64,000 bases of DNA from Craspedostauros australis (taxonomy: Eukaryota > Bacillariophyta > Bacillariophyceae > Mastogloiales > Achnanthaceae), in assembly GCA_026770025.1 (NCBI GenBank), contig JAMXDE010000011.1, positions 310,001 to 374,000 on the forward strand, written 5' to 3'. A program made the position numbers and the translations under genes. The notes under the pieces were generated by a model, which was not told where the DNA came from, ran no database searches, and worked only from the letters and a program-made list of their open reading frames with translations. Below are positions 1 to 10,873 of this stretch, one piece after another. The stretch's first letter is position 1, and every line of letters starts with the position of its first letter.

Positions 1-174
1 GCGTACCCATACTTGGCCAAGATGAAGGCCGATGACCTGGAGGCCACCCTGGAGCCAGTGTTCGTCATGTACGCCAAGGAGCGACATGAATTCGAAGCAT
101 TCGGTGACTTTTGCAACCGTGCCGGCCTCGAGGCCATCCAGAAGTTCTCCGAATCGTACGCCGTCGCTGCATAG
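1..174 (+). CDS. C-terminal end of sulfite/nitrite reductase (partial)
   Basis: Open from the first base to a TAG at 172-174, giving 57 residues; the rest lies left of the window. The block around residues 36-46 (AFGDFCNRAG) matches the FGDF-x-x-R-x-G tail conserved in siroheme/4Fe-4S sulfite and nitrite reductases, and the preceding LEPVFVMYAKERH fits the helix before it. These enzymes reduce sulfite to sulfide or nitrite to ammonium, in diatoms usually with ferredoxin in the plastid. The tail alone cannot separate sulfite from nitrite reductase, and the catalytic cysteines are off the window. Confidence 0.6.
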   Translation, partial: AYPYLAKMKADDLEATLEPVFVMYAKERHEFEAFGDFCNRAGLEAIQKFSESYAVAA

Positions 175-500
175 AGCACGTCGGTTGCATTTCGCACAGC
201 AATGCATGATCTCTCCATACGACTGCACAGCATCGGAATGCAACAACAAGGCATGATGTGCCAACAAGTGAGACACTGTGGAGATGATTCTGCCGGAACT
301 AGCCACATGGATTTCGATTGCTTTAGAACCATTTTCATTTTATACAACCATGCGTCCTATGTATAATACAATGCATGGGTATGTACCCTACTCTATTGAT
401 ATGAAACGGAATGTCGGAACCCACAACAGCGCAGAAGGCCCATCATTGCTGGTCGCGACCTTGCGCGCGGATAGCAATTGCAGGATCTTGCAGCCTCGCC
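175..500. other. intergenic, no gene seen
   Basis: About 330 bp between the convergent ends of the reductase and the sulfotransferase-like gene. I see no conserved coding signal or repeat. Confidence 0.5.
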
Positions 501-2176
501 TCAATCCCAGGTCCGATTGAGGTTTCGCAACAGACCATTCCAGGATGTGACATTCTGAAAGAGTCGGTCCAAGTCCACTTCGCAAAACTCGCGTTTGCGA
601 TACGCGGAGTGTTGAAATGCTGATCGACGCAGCGATTCGCCCTCTGGAGAAGCGTACCAATCAGGCATCAATTGGCGTTCTATACTCAGCGACATGTTGA
701 GAAAATGCTCCAGCTGATCGTCGGAAGGGCAAACCAATGGCAGATCTGCCATCGTCTTGTTGCATGTGCGACCATGGTAGAGTGCCAGTAGATTCGCAAA
801 GCTTATCCTTGATGGGCGGGCTTGCTTGTTTTTGGGAATCACACCTCGCTCCGCGGCTGAGAAGACAATATCGTTGTGCTTGTACCACAGCATGTTGCGA
901 ACATTCCTTGGTGGGTTGTCTTTTTTCTCCTCCAGATACCGACAGAAATTGGGCGCATGATGGATGAAATCGCAAATCAGCTGCTGCGTGATGTGGCGTT
1001 GGGAATGCATGTTGAGGATGTGCGTTGCAAAGCCGCCTGAATTCCAGAGATGTATAGAACCATCCATGAAGGCGTACGTCCCTGTGACCGTCTTGCGCCT
1101 GTTGGGATCGCGCGCAAGAGGCAAGCTCTGGCGGACCCAGCCGCAAATGATGGGCCAGGTCCGTTCTTGAGCCTTTCCGCCGTCGGCAGACCATTGGCTT
1201 ATCGCAAACGTCTTGTCGATTTTGCGGGAGTGAGCCTGCTTGATGCTGCTGAGCATCCAGTCGAAGACACGGCGATAGGTGACGATGACGGTCACATTCC
1301 ATCCCTGTAGCAAGTCCTGGAGGTGATCAAAGAACATGGGCTTGTGATAGATCCCCCTGTGTTCGAAATCGTGTTCTCCAGGAATACAATTCATCGCTCA
1401 CAATCAAGGACATACCATCCTGCCTCAATGAACCCAGAAGGTTCTTGACGTTCCGGATGCAATCCGGAACAGCATGCGTGGGCAAAGACGCCGCTGAATC
1501 GAATTCAGTGGACGAAATCGTCAAATTGTTGGCGTTCCTGGCATCGACGGAATGTCGTTTCCGTTGGAGATAGTCTGCGTACTCCTTGTGCATGCAGGTG
1601 ACGTTCCATAACTCACCAATGGAGTTGAGTTCGATCCCACCATAGCTTCCATCAAAAGATTCCCGCCCCCAGTAGACGTACTTGTCCTGTTCGAACAACC
1701 CCTTTCTGCTTGAGCTCTTGCATGTTGGCTTGCATGGTGGATGTGGCTGTCTTCGACGGTCCAACGTGGAGGACGAGTTGCGGCATCTTCTGTTGAATGT
1801 GATGAGCATGAGGGGATTGCAGTGTTCCATCCACTCGTAGTCTGGTATTCGCTGGTGTTGCCGTTGGCACCTGAGTCAGTGGCTGCACCAATGACTCGGC
1901 GGATGCGGTGGTCGCCATGTCGTTCCAACCATCCGTGTGTGCATCCCGACGAGGAGGAACCAAATCGATGGGAGTGACATAGTCAGCACCCTCCAGTGGA
2001 ATTGAAGAGTCCAGAAACCAGGGATGATTCGATACATTGTACAGACCCTTGGCTTGCAGAAGTATGAAGCACACCAAAATGCCGGCCATCATCTTTCGCG
2101 CTAACGATCCATCGTGTTTGTGCAGTGGGCTGCCATCTGCCATTGCGTTGTTGAGCCAATGCAGTGCGCACACCAC
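501..2176 (-). CDS. sulfotransferase-like type II membrane protein, two +1 frameshifts
   Basis: Three overlapping reading frames on the minus strand read as one protein. Piece 1 (from 2176) has a short N-terminus, a membrane anchor around MMAGILVCFILLQ, a Ser/Thr-rich stem, then LVLHVGPSKTATST, which resembles the 5'-phosphosulfate loop of PAPS-dependent sulfotransferases. Piece 2 continues with LFEQDKYVYWGRES, piece 3 with IYHKPMFFDHLQ and VTVIVTYRRVFDWMLS, the region expected for the 3'-phosphate site. The joins sit in G runs (CCCC at 1699-1702 and CCCCC at 1353-1357 on the plus strand), each with one extra base. The inferred role is sulfation of a glycan or protein in the Golgi. It is either a recent pseudogene or intact with two homopolymer errors. 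The true start could be the later MADGSP methionine. Confidence 0.65.
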
Positions 2177-3493
2177 TGCGATCAGGATGAAGTACGTATG
2201 GTGTGGTGTGGTATGGTGCGATGCCGCTTCCTCTTGCGCGTGCCTTTGATTGGCACCAGCCTCGGCACTGACTGGTATTGTGCTATGACTGCAGTGGTGG
2301 CAATGATGGCAATGATGACAATGATGACAATGATGACAATGATGACAATGATGAAAATGATGAAAATGACGACAGTGGCCAGATTCGCAGCAACCGTTGG
2401 GTGAACGTTGATTGAGTGCATCGCGTGACTCAATGTCGAAGAGAACAACCGATTCGTGAATGAACGTCCACCAACAACTTCATTCCGAGAACAAGAATGA
2501 CACCAAGCGTGAGGAAAAGCGTGGTGTGAGATGAGCACCCGTATGACGATCATGGATGTCCCATTGCATCACCAGCCACGGAACTGACGACGTTGCAACA
2601 AACACAATGATGATGATGTGCATACGAGTAGAAGTGTTACCAACAGAAGTGTTACCAGCAGAAGTATCGACCTCCGAGTAGAGAGATTCGAAGTATTAGC
2701 ATCAGCACCCGGAGATCCCACGGCACGAACACTTCCGCCGTGTCCTTCCTCTCGTCCACGTACACGCAGAGAATTGCATTCAGGAGGGACATCAGTCGCC
2801 ATGGCACTACGAGGACGCAACCGATCCATCGTACCTTCCTGGAAAACAGATGAGAACAACAACAACAACAGCAGCAGCAGCTGCGCAGAAGGGGGCCGTG
2901 ACCGATTTCGACGCCACAGAGCGTGCACGATCCAACACGGAACACCAGTGGTTTCACCAGATTCGTGTTGACTCTCATTCTTTGCAACATAGTCGTACCA
3001 CGCTCGCAGGATCCTCGATCGTCTCCACGTTCCAAGAATGTTGGGATAATGATGACTTCCGACACCTTCGCCCACGATCAACTTTCTCCTTCTGTGGGTG
3101 GCCACGGCCACGATCACGCTCAAGACTATGTTCAAGCTGATGTTCACGTTGATGCCCAAGTCGATGGGGCAATCGCAGAGCGGCATCGCGGCAACAATAC
3201 GAAATGAGAAATGAGAAACATCACCAGACGGCCATCGGCGCAATGCCATGCACGCTGCGTGAAACGGAGCACGGGATACCACCACCAACGATCATGAAAC
3301 AGACCACCAGCCTCATAAAAAAGCAGACACGGATGCGATCAAGCGACTACGATCATCCAAGCAATCAATCAATCACATCGAAAAAGCCCGTCGCATTGAT
3401 CTGATCTCAGCAACAAGTCATCCCTTTTCGAGACACACCAGCTCCATCACTGTCTTCATCATCCCTCCACTCGTTGCGCTGTTCGCCTCACCA
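2177..3493. other. intergenic; no supported gene
   Basis: Apart from the 9-bp array and a small repeat of CAGAAGTGTTACCA units near 2630-2670, I find only overlapping open frames without domain-like sequence. The longest, minus 3288-2569, is low-complexity (leucine run from a CAG/CTG tract) and unconvincing. Confidence 0.4.
2301..2369. repeat. 9-bp tandem repeat (CAATGATGA)n
   Basis: About seven and a half copies of a 9-bp unit, mostly CAATGATGA, with one CAATGATGG near the left end and AAATGATGA units at the right end. Confidence 0.9.
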
Positions 3494-5320
3494 ATGCGTA
3501 ACCGCAACCATCAAGTCCGGACATCACTATCCATGGTCTCACCGTCTCTCATTCCGCCCAAGTCGGCTCTTGTTGATGCACCCCCGCCAACCATCACCGA
3601 CCAGGATCTCCTGCGCGCCGCAGAACGAGGAGATGTGGACACCCTCACCGCATGGAAGACAGCATTTCCACAAACCTCCATCGACACGATCAAGGATCAC
3701 CGTGACAAGACTGCACTCCACCTCGCATGCTCCAACGGCCAGCTTGAAATGATCAAACAGTTGATGGAGTCATGCGGAGCAAACATCAATGCCCAATCCA
3801 TGGATGGAGAGACTGCGCTACACTATGCATGCGCACAGGGTAGCGTCGACATCGTGGAATACCTGGCCGGGTCGCATACTGCAGATGTCAACCTCCAGGA
3901 TAACTCCGGCAAGGTGGCACTCCACAACGCATGCACCGAGGGGCATGTGGCCATCTTGAAGACTCTGATCGAGTCATATTCTGCAAGCGCTCTCGTGCAA
4001 GATGAGAAGGGTGAGAATGCCCTCCATGCCGCATGTCTTCATGGACACTTGGATGTTGTGGAGTACCTCGTTGGATCACATGGAGTGGAAATCAATGTTC
4101 AAGATGATTTCGGCAACACTGCGATCCACAATGCGTGTCTGAAAGGTCGTCTTGATATCTTGAAGTATGTGATGGAGGCTCGTGCCGTGGCTATCGACGT
4201 CCAGAACAATGACGGCGATACTGCACTTCATGTTGCTTACAGAAATGACCATTTGGATGTTGCAGAGTACCTGGTGAAGTCGTGCAAGGCAGATATTCAT
4301 GCTGAGAATGAAGCTGGCGGCACGGCTCTTCAGTCTGCATATTCCAAAGATCATCTGGATGTTGTGAGATGGTTGGTGGAGTCAGGTCAGGTGGACGTCA
4401 ATGCCAAAGACCAGAATGGTGACACTGCCCTTCACTGCGCAAGTGCTGGAGGTCATCTGGGTATGTTGGAGTTCTTGTTGAAGTCAGACGACCTGAAGGT
4501 GGATGGCAACGCCAAGAACAAGGTTGGCAACACTGCACTCCATCTCGCAACCGCGCATGACCATCTCGATGTTGTGAAGCGGTTGGTTGAACAAGGCAAG
4601 GCCCAAATCAACGCTGAGAATAACAAACACGAGACTCCACTCCACAAGGCATATTACCACAGGTGCTTCAATGTTGTCGAGTATCTGGTCGCAGCACCAA
4701 ATGTCGATTTGAACGTGAAAGACCAGTATGGCAACACCGTCCTCCATCTCGCAACCGCACATGGGCATCTTGATGTTGTGGAGTGGTTGGTTGAATCCGT
4801 CAAGGCCAATATCAACGCTGAGAATAACCGACACGAGACTCCACTCGACAAGGCATGTTTCCACAACCACCTCGATGTTATCAAGTATCTGGTCGCAGCA
4901 CCCAATGTTGATTTGAACGTAAAAAGCAGGGATTATCAATCGATACTCCATAGCGCAAGCACATTTGGTCGTCCCGACATTGTGAAGTCGTTAGTTGAAC
5001 AAGGCAAGGTAGATGTCAACATCAAAGCCAACAGGACTGGCAATACTGCATTGCACGAAGCGTGCTTCAGTGGTAGATTGGAGGTCGTGAAGTATTTGGT
5101 GGAATCGTGCAACGCAGAAATCGACATTCAAAACAAAAATGGCAGTACACCACTTTGGGAGGCAAGTGACACTGGGAATTTGGCGGTTGTCAAGTACTTG
5201 GTGGAATCGTGCAACGCAGACATCAGCATCAAGAATATCGATGGGAATACTCCATTGGATATTGCGAGAATTGGGGGCTCCGCTAATGTTGCTCACTACT
5301 TGACCGCTCTTGCTTGGTGA
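3494..5320 (+). CDS. ankyrin-repeat protein (16 repeats)
   Basis: A 608-residue protein. After a short basic leader comes the cap ITDQDLLRAAERGD, the same cap seen in the ankyrin-BTB copies at 16.3 and 42.0 kb. From about residue 72 to the end are about 16 ankyrin repeats of 33-34 residues with the usual TALHLAC...HLDVVEYLV pattern; the last is partial. Repeats 9-10 and 11-12 are nearly identical DNA with a 204-bp offset (about 4525 and 4729), so a two-repeat unit was duplicated recently. There is no signal peptide or membrane segment and no BTB domain downstream. Its role is presumably protein-protein binding; the partner is unknown. The first ATG of the frame is taken; the Met at MVSPSL is an alternative start. 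Confidence 0.85.
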   Translation: MRNRNHQVRTSLSMVSPSLIPPKSALVDAPPPTITDQDLLRAAERGDVDTLTAWKTAFPQTSIDTIKDHRDKTALHLACSNGQLEMIKQLMESCGANINAQSMDGETALHYACAQGSVDIVEYLAGSHTADVNLQDNSGKVALHNACTEGHVAILKTLIESYSASALVQDEKGENALHAACLHGHLDVVEYLVGSHGVEINVQDDFGNTAIHNACLKGRLDILKYVMEARAVAIDVQNNDGDTALHVAYRNDHLDVAEYLVKSCKADIHAENEAGGTALQSAYSKDHLDVVRWLVESGQVDVNAKDQNGDTALHCASAGGHLGMLEFLLKSDDLKVDGNAKNKVGNTALHLATAHDHLDVVKRLVEQGKAQINAENNKHETPLHKAYYHRCFNVVEYLVAAPNVDLNVKDQYGNTVLHLATAHGHLDVVEWLVESVKANINAENNRHETPLDKACFHNHLDVIKYLVAAPNVDLNVKSRDYQSILHSASTFGRPDIVKSLVEQGKVDVNIKANRTGNTALHEACFSGRLEVVKYLVESCNAEIDIQNKNGSTPLWEASDTGNLAVVKYLVESCNADISIKNIDGNTPLDIARIGGSANVAHYLTALAW

Positions 5321-5738
5321 GAGCACAGCTGTAAATTAGACAAGAATCAACCAACCAATCACCCATCAAAGTGATCTCGCTTCGCAGCTGTCAAGTGCTT
5401 CACATCCATCGTTGACGTAAACCAGCCGTTACTATTCTATTGTTCAGTGGACTACAATTATTGTCCTATGAGAGGATGGTACGCTGTTCTGCGCTCAACG
5501 TCGCTTCATGTTGCAAGGTCATGGCACCTCTGTCAAACCCATGGGTCGCGATGTGTTGTGCTGTGGTAGGTATATGTACGGCATGCGATTGCGCTTTGCC
5601 TCCATTGGATGCAAGCGGCGCCATGGTCTGAGATTCATGATGCGTCTCAGACATACCATCGGAGTCGTGATCCATGTGTTGATGCGGCGCACTGCGGTTG
5701 CGCCGGATTATCATGTGTACTATCATACATTGACGCGC
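5321..5738. other. intergenic, no gene seen
   Basis: Space between the convergent 3' ends of the ankyrin gene and the silicon transporter. No feature recognised. Confidence 0.5.
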
Positions 5739-7309
5739 TTATTTCTGCACACCCATCTCCTCATCGGCGTCAGCCTCGGAGCTCTCGGTCTCCTCGTCCT
5801 GGTTCAACTTGTTCATGGCGGCAGTCTCCATGCGGAGGGCAGACTCGAAGACGGTAGCATCGTCTTCGTTGCTGCACGAGTTGATCTCTTCACGCAGAGT
5901 CTTGATGTTGGACAGGATGCGCTCGCGGCGGACGGAGTAAGACTCGTTCTTTGTGGCGTGAGCCTTCTGGAGCTCGAGGTACTCGCGTGGGACGGCGGTG
6001 GAACCGACCTCATTGACAAGCACGTTGGTTCCCAAATGCAGGTTGTGGTTGCTCTTGTGGTCTGGCTTCATGCCAGCGGCGCGCTCCTCTGGGGTGCCGA
6101 TGTACACCTCATCGAGCTGGAAGCCAGAGACGGCCTTGTGGACGGAGGCAAGGTCCCAGGCTTCGGAGCAGATACCGGTGGCTTCCAACAACAGACAGAA
6201 CTGGAGGAAGATGTAGACGATTGGGTTGGAGAGGAAGGCAATGGGGAAGACGGATGCAACCAGCTGCCATGTGATGGAAGCGATGATGGTGGTGATGAGG
6301 GATCCGAGAAGTCCGGTGTTGCAGAATTCCTGGGTGCTGTCGGAGACTCCGAAGATGTTCTCGCCAGTTCCAACCTCGACATCAAGAGTGGTGACATGGG
6401 CGATGATGAAGGAGCACATGGTCACGCAGATCTGACGTTCGATCATGAATCCTGGAAGGTTGCGTCCGTCACCGCGGAAGAGGAGCTCCCAGGTCTTGCG
6501 GGCCATTGGGTGGTCTCCACGATCCTCCTTTGGAATCTTGGCAACGGCGAAGAAGGCGATCTGCATACCCTCAAGCATACCGACGATGGACATGAAGAGG
6601 AAGAAGAGGGTGACGACCATGGCGTAGCACAGGATGGCGAGGGAGATGAGGATGCGGCCCCAGTAGAAGAGGTTCTGGGCGCCGTCGCGTGGTGGCTCCT
6701 TCGACTCGATTTCCTTGCCGGAGGCCCAGACGAAGAACATCTGGACGAGGTAGCACAAGTGCAGAAGCCCGGAGAACTCGATGGCGAGGGCGACATAGAG
6801 GGCGAAGACGGCGAAGAAGTTGTTGTTGTAGTCAAGCATGCAGAGGGAGGCGTTGACTTGGGAGTTGAGCTGTCCGGCCATGGCGGTCATGAGGATCCGA
6901 GGACGATCTGGATGATGATGTCTGGGAGTCCGAAGACCTCGGCATCGGCAAGCGGGGCACCGCACTGGTTGATGGTGAAGACCATGAGAAGGACCATGAA
7001 CTGACGTCCCATGAGGTGGCAGTCGAGGTTGTCACCCTTGTGGGCGAGGGAGGTGCACTGGTGGCTGGTTGGATGGGATTCGACGTAGAGGTCGCGGTCG
7101 ACTGGTGGGAGACCGACGAGGGAACCCTGTCCTCCCTCCACCATGTTGAGCCAGACGAGGGCCGTGATCATGATGACGACGGCGACCACTGGGTGGACCT
7201 CGGACGAGACCTTGGTCTGCTCATTGAAGATGAGTCCGCAGACGATGGTGATCGAGAAGATGAGGAGTCCGGTGGAGTACACCGACTTGATGAGCTGAAC
7301 GGGATCCAT
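5739..7309 (-). CDS. SIT: silicon transporter (SIT), frameshifted and internally shortened copy
   Basis: Takes up silicic acid for the diatom cell wall; a plasma-membrane protein built from two five-helix halves. Frame 1 (7309-6887, 140 residues) has helix 1, EGGQ then GLPPVDRDLY, and GRQ at plus 7002-7010. Frame 2 (from about 6890) continues MTAMAGQLNSQVNAS, IEFSGLLHLCYLVQ, EGMQIAFFAVAK, ERQICVTM, ITWQLVAS and a charged coiled-coil tail ending at 5739. The join at 6887-6892 needs a frame change in helix 4, where a few residues also seem missing. Near 6590-6616 the sequence reads straight from VVTL to FFLFM: the span from the helix start to EGMQ is about 29 residues, versus about 46 for the matching span before EGGQ in the first half, so a loop and part of a helix appear lost. 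The second GRQ motif is ERQ (GAA at plus 6438-6440). Family assignment is firm; function of this copy is doubtful. Confidence 0.9.
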
Positions 7310-7889
7310 CTCGTTTGTCTGTCTGTTTGTTGCTTTTGCTCTGGTTGTCGCTTCTTGTTGCTGTGATGCGTTGCAAAAGTCGCGATGGTTGAAATTGTGA
7401 GTGATGCAAAGTCAGGTTCGATGAATGCCGTGAAGGTATGTGTGGTTGAATGTAGTCGTATGCAGTTGCACATAACGCATCGCTTTTGAAAATAACGGAT
7501 GTGAAGCGATCACATCGAGATGTGCACATGTTGTGCAGGAAGCGATTTGTGAGTGTGGTTTTGACATCAATCCAGAGAGTGACTGCTCAACGCGCTGCGA
7601 GTACAAGATGATGTTTGTAGAGTGGTCGATTGTGTATTGTATTCTTTGTTGTATTCTGTTCTATTGCGTGTATTCTATTGTATTCTATGTTCTATGTTCT
7701 ATGTTCTATGGTGTATGGGGTGTTGTATGGTTGTTGTGCATATGGTTGCTGTATTGGTGTTGATGCTCGGTCGTGATGAGATTCACTTCCTTGCGTGAAA
7801 AATTATGTGTGTGGAGATGGGCGAGAATGTGTGTGCACGAGGATGCGCGAGGCTTCACAACAAGCCTCGTTGTGCTGCAGCGCATTTGT
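7310..7889. other. silicon transporter upstream region, no gene seen
   Basis: This holds the 5' flank of the SIT gene and the 3' flank of the next minus-strand gene. A short direct repeat of TTCTATG units lies near 7680-7712. No promoter element was identifiable. Confidence 0.4.
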
Positions 7890-8771
7890 TTATGCCATGA
7901 TGCTGTCATCCGAAGACTGAAGACGAGCCATGAAGAGGTCGGTCATGCGGTTGCCGCCCTGAAGCTTCGCAGACTTCACGATGCTTGACACATCCTTGTC
8001 CCAGATCTCCTCGTAAGACTTGATCAGTCCGGACACTGGGCAGCGCTTCATGACGACGGTTCCGCTCAGGAAGCACTTGGGCGAGAATGGACCGCGGAAT
8101 GTCAAGTCCTCCTCGAAGCGGAAGGTCACGGCGTGCTTGGTCACCGAAAGGGTGTCCTCGATGAGTCGCGACTCGCATTCAGCTGCGTCAAAGAGCATGC
8201 GGCAGCCGCGGACCCATTGCTCGCGGTAGTACTTGCCATCGAGGTCGGATCCGTCCTTGAAGGTGGCCTGCTCATCGTAGATGGACTTGGTGACATCGGC
8301 CGTGACGAGCGACTTCTTGTTGACGATGTCGCTGATGATGATCTGTGCCAGTTGCTCGTCCGACAGGTTGAGCTGCTTCTGTTCCGTTGTGCATGTGGCG
8401 GCGACGGCCAATGCGGCCATGGAATGCATCCATGCACGTCGGGATGTCGACGTTGATGGCAAGGATGGGGTGGCGTCAGCGTTGGCGGTGGTGCTCCAGA
8501 GAGGATCGGCAGGTGTGGCTGCATCCTGGAAAGACTGTTGTGGCACGTTGGATGCGATGGCTTGTCTGGCGTTCTGGAGGAATGCGAAACGGGATGCCGA
8601 TGGTTGCTCGGACTCGAACATGGTGGCGAAGAGCTGGGTGTTGGCTGATGTTGGCTGTCTTGTGGTGAATGCCTGTGCTTGGTTGTTGGCGCATGGTGCT
8701 GCGAGGACGACGAGTCCAAGGAAAAGGGAGAGCTTGGCGCTGGATGTGGTTGGCTTGCTGTTGCTGTTCAT
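7890..8771 (-). CDS. thylakoid-lumen NTF2-like (DUF2358-type) protein with plastid and Tat signals
   Basis: A 293-residue protein. The first ~35 residues form a signal peptide (LSLFLGLVVLAAPCA) ending AQAFTTRQ, the AF-type cleavage context of complex-plastid import. Near residue 105 there is a second signal with twin arginines, SRRAWMHSMAALAVAAT, typical of Tat transport to the thylakoid lumen. The mature part (IYDEQATFKDGSDLDG, then FRGPFSPKCFLSGTVV and SGLIKSYEEIWD) resembles the NTF2-fold DUF2358 family; its function is not known. The frame is open far upstream through a 9-bp array, but the start is placed at 8771 because the signal peptide begins there. Note the 9-bp minisatellite abutting this start. 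Confidence 0.75.
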   Translation of the reverse strand: MNSNSKPTTSSAKLSLFLGLVVLAAPCANNQAQAFTTRQPTSANTQLFATMFESEQPSASRFAFLQNARQAIASNVPQQSFQDAATPADPLWSTTANADATPSLPSTSTSRRAWMHSMAALAVAATCTTEQKQLNLSDEQLAQIIISDIVNKKSLVTADVTKSIYDEQATFKDGSDLDGKYYREQWVRGCRMLFDAAECESRLIEDTLSVTKHAVTFRFEEDLTFRGPFSPKCFLSGTVVMKRCPVSGLIKSYEEIWDKDVSSIVKSAKLQGGNRMTDLFMARLQSSDDSIMA

Positions 8772-8773
8772 GA

Positions 8774-8925
8774 TTGTATTGTGTGTATTGTGTGTATTGT
8801 GTGTATTGTGTGTATTGTGTGTATTGTGTGTATTGTGTGTATTGTGTGTGTTGTGTGTATTGTGTGTATTGTGTGTATTGTGTGTATTGTGTGTATTGTG
8901 TGTATTGTGTGTGTTGTGTGTATTA
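8774..8925. repeat. 9-bp minisatellite (TGTATTGTG)n next to a start codon
   Basis: About 17 head-to-tail copies of TGTATTGTG, with a GTGTTG variant at two places, beginning three bases outside the ATG of the lumen-protein gene, so it lies in that gene's 5' leader or promoter. The unit length is a multiple of three, so it stays open in all frames and gives false long ORFs of Thr-His-Asn or Cys-Val-Leu repeats. Confidence 0.95.
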
Positions 8926-10873
8926 TTTGTTGTTGATTTGGTAGAGTCTGATTGTCCTCTTTTGCTTCGTTGTTGTTGTTGTGGATGTTGTGGCTGTTGT
9001 GTTTGTGTCGCTTTTGATTTTGTGAGGAGAGGATGGACATCGGAAGAATCCACACCAACGCACAGTTGCGCACATTCACGAGCATAACCACAATGGAGAA
9101 GACTATAGAGGGAGAAGAACAACACGTGGGTGTTGGAGTCATGATACTCCATGCAGAATCGCCATTCACAGCAACGTCACCAGTTTGACCGATCCCCACT
9201 TATCGTCTCCGTTCTCCCCACGAAACTCAATTGCCAATCCCGAAATGTGAAGGACCGATCTATTTGGTTGTCGAAACACATCATCCATCAGTTCATGCCA
9301 ACAGCGAACAATTGATGTCCACACACAAACATTCAACCAGGCCCGAACAAGGCAAGAGCAATGATGCAACAACACCGGTGAGTGGGGAGAGGTTGGTCTT
9401 GTGTGGTGATCCGAATCCCAATCCCAATTCAAATCAAATCACATACCACATACTTTGGCCCAAGCAAAGGCAGAGTGACAACGCAAAACTCCTCACCATG
9501 CAGATCAGTCCATGGGCGCCATCACACCAAGCAACACAAACCAGCACGATACTCGCGCGCTGCAAGTCCGAACCATGGACATCCTCCTGATCGTGCCATC
9601 CTTCCTCCTCTTCTCTCTCATCATGTATTCATACTCGGATAGATGCGCACGTCTCATCATCCCCACACATACGACCGACACATGTTCGAAGTATGTACAT
9701 GCAACCCAGCGGTCCAGCAGCTTTCATGATGATGGAGCATTGGCAGGGAACATCAACTTGAGCACCGTCACCAATCGTGCGGCGCTTTAAGACCAGCTAC
9801 TCTGTGTGCCTCGCTATTTGAGTCTGAGTATGACGTACAGTTGTAACGGGCGATCGCGGCAGCAACCGCAACTGCAAAAGCGAGAACAGAGACCCGCACA
9901 CAGTGACAGCCTGTTGGCAATGCGACGTCTCGCGTGCTTTCTTCCATCGTTGTCATCGTCATCATCATCATGGTGATACGGATCCAATCATGTAAACCAA
10001 TACCATCTTCGCCATGCGTACCATGCATACCATGCACCCCTCCTCTCTGCAGTTGCTCTGCAACCAGTTTGCTCCATCTTGTTTGGTGAAAATGTGAACT
10101 GGTTGAGTCGTGAAGTGCCCGTTGTCTTGTTGTTCTTGTTCTCTTGAGTACTTGTAGCGCAATGATGATGATATTTGTGGATTTATGGGCTTTTCTCCGA
10201 GAACCAATTAACAGTTAGTATGGACAGGATAAGTCTTTCACGACCAGCACGCCCAACTGTGCATCTCGGGTTGCTGTTGTGTGGGGAGAAGGGGTGTTGT
10301 CTTTCGTAATGTGCTATTCGTGGTTGAGTGTGAGACCATTGGAGTTGTGTTGACGGAAGACTGATAGAGGCTTCTGATTGGCCATCAAGGATGGACGTGG
10401 CAACGAATTCATGACAAACCGGTGTTCCTGTTTCCAAACGTCCAGTGAAGCTCACTTTCACCACACAACACCACGACTTCGTGTGTTTTGCGGGTGCTCG
10501 CTGCTTGTGGCCTCACGTGTATTTCCTGTGTGCCGAACAAGATCAATGCTTGGGGATGGAAGTGTGGTTGAGATCATGGTGGGTATTGTGTTCTCTCCAT
10601 CCGCATGTATTCCGCCATGACTGAAACCTGTATGACAGATTGCGGAGGTTGCCGCTCTTGCGTCGGCAAGCTGGCACCTTCTTCATCCTCTTGTGGTGTC
10701 TGTGAGAAGCGAAGGAAAACAAAACAGCTCGGCATTCCTCTCACAAAATACAAATCCATCCACTCCACAAACCACAACAACAACAACAGCCAAGAGAATA
10801 CATCCGCTCCACACACACAACACAATCCGACAAGGGCATCCGAAGAAGAACAACAACAACAATAGCAACCGCA
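8926..10873. other. intergenic; no supported gene
   Basis: About 1.9 kb between the divergent lumen-protein and hydrolase genes. Only short overlapping frames without recognisable domains. Runs of CAA/CAAC occur just before the hydrolase ATG. Presumably contains both promoters. Confidence 0.4.

Noticed and set aside
1327..1830. Introns as the explanation for the frame changes in the sulfotransferase-like gene
   Set aside because: Each shift needs removal of a single base in a G run; no room for an intron and the protein is colinear.
2569..3288. 239-residue minus-strand frame
   Set aside because: Low-complexity stretches, no motif, and equally long frames on the other strand.
5508..7004. 498-residue plus-strand frame
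   Set aside because: Antisense of the silicon transporter; the minus strand carries all recognisable motifs.
8774..8925. CRISPR-like regular array (also 21067-21262)
   Set aside because: Contiguous tandem copies with no spacers, in a eukaryotic genome.
8281..9087. Plus-strand frame rich in CVLCVL and minus N-terminal extension rich in THN to 9152
   Set aside because: Translations of the 9-bp minisatellite, which is open in every frame; the signal peptide marks the true start at 8771.
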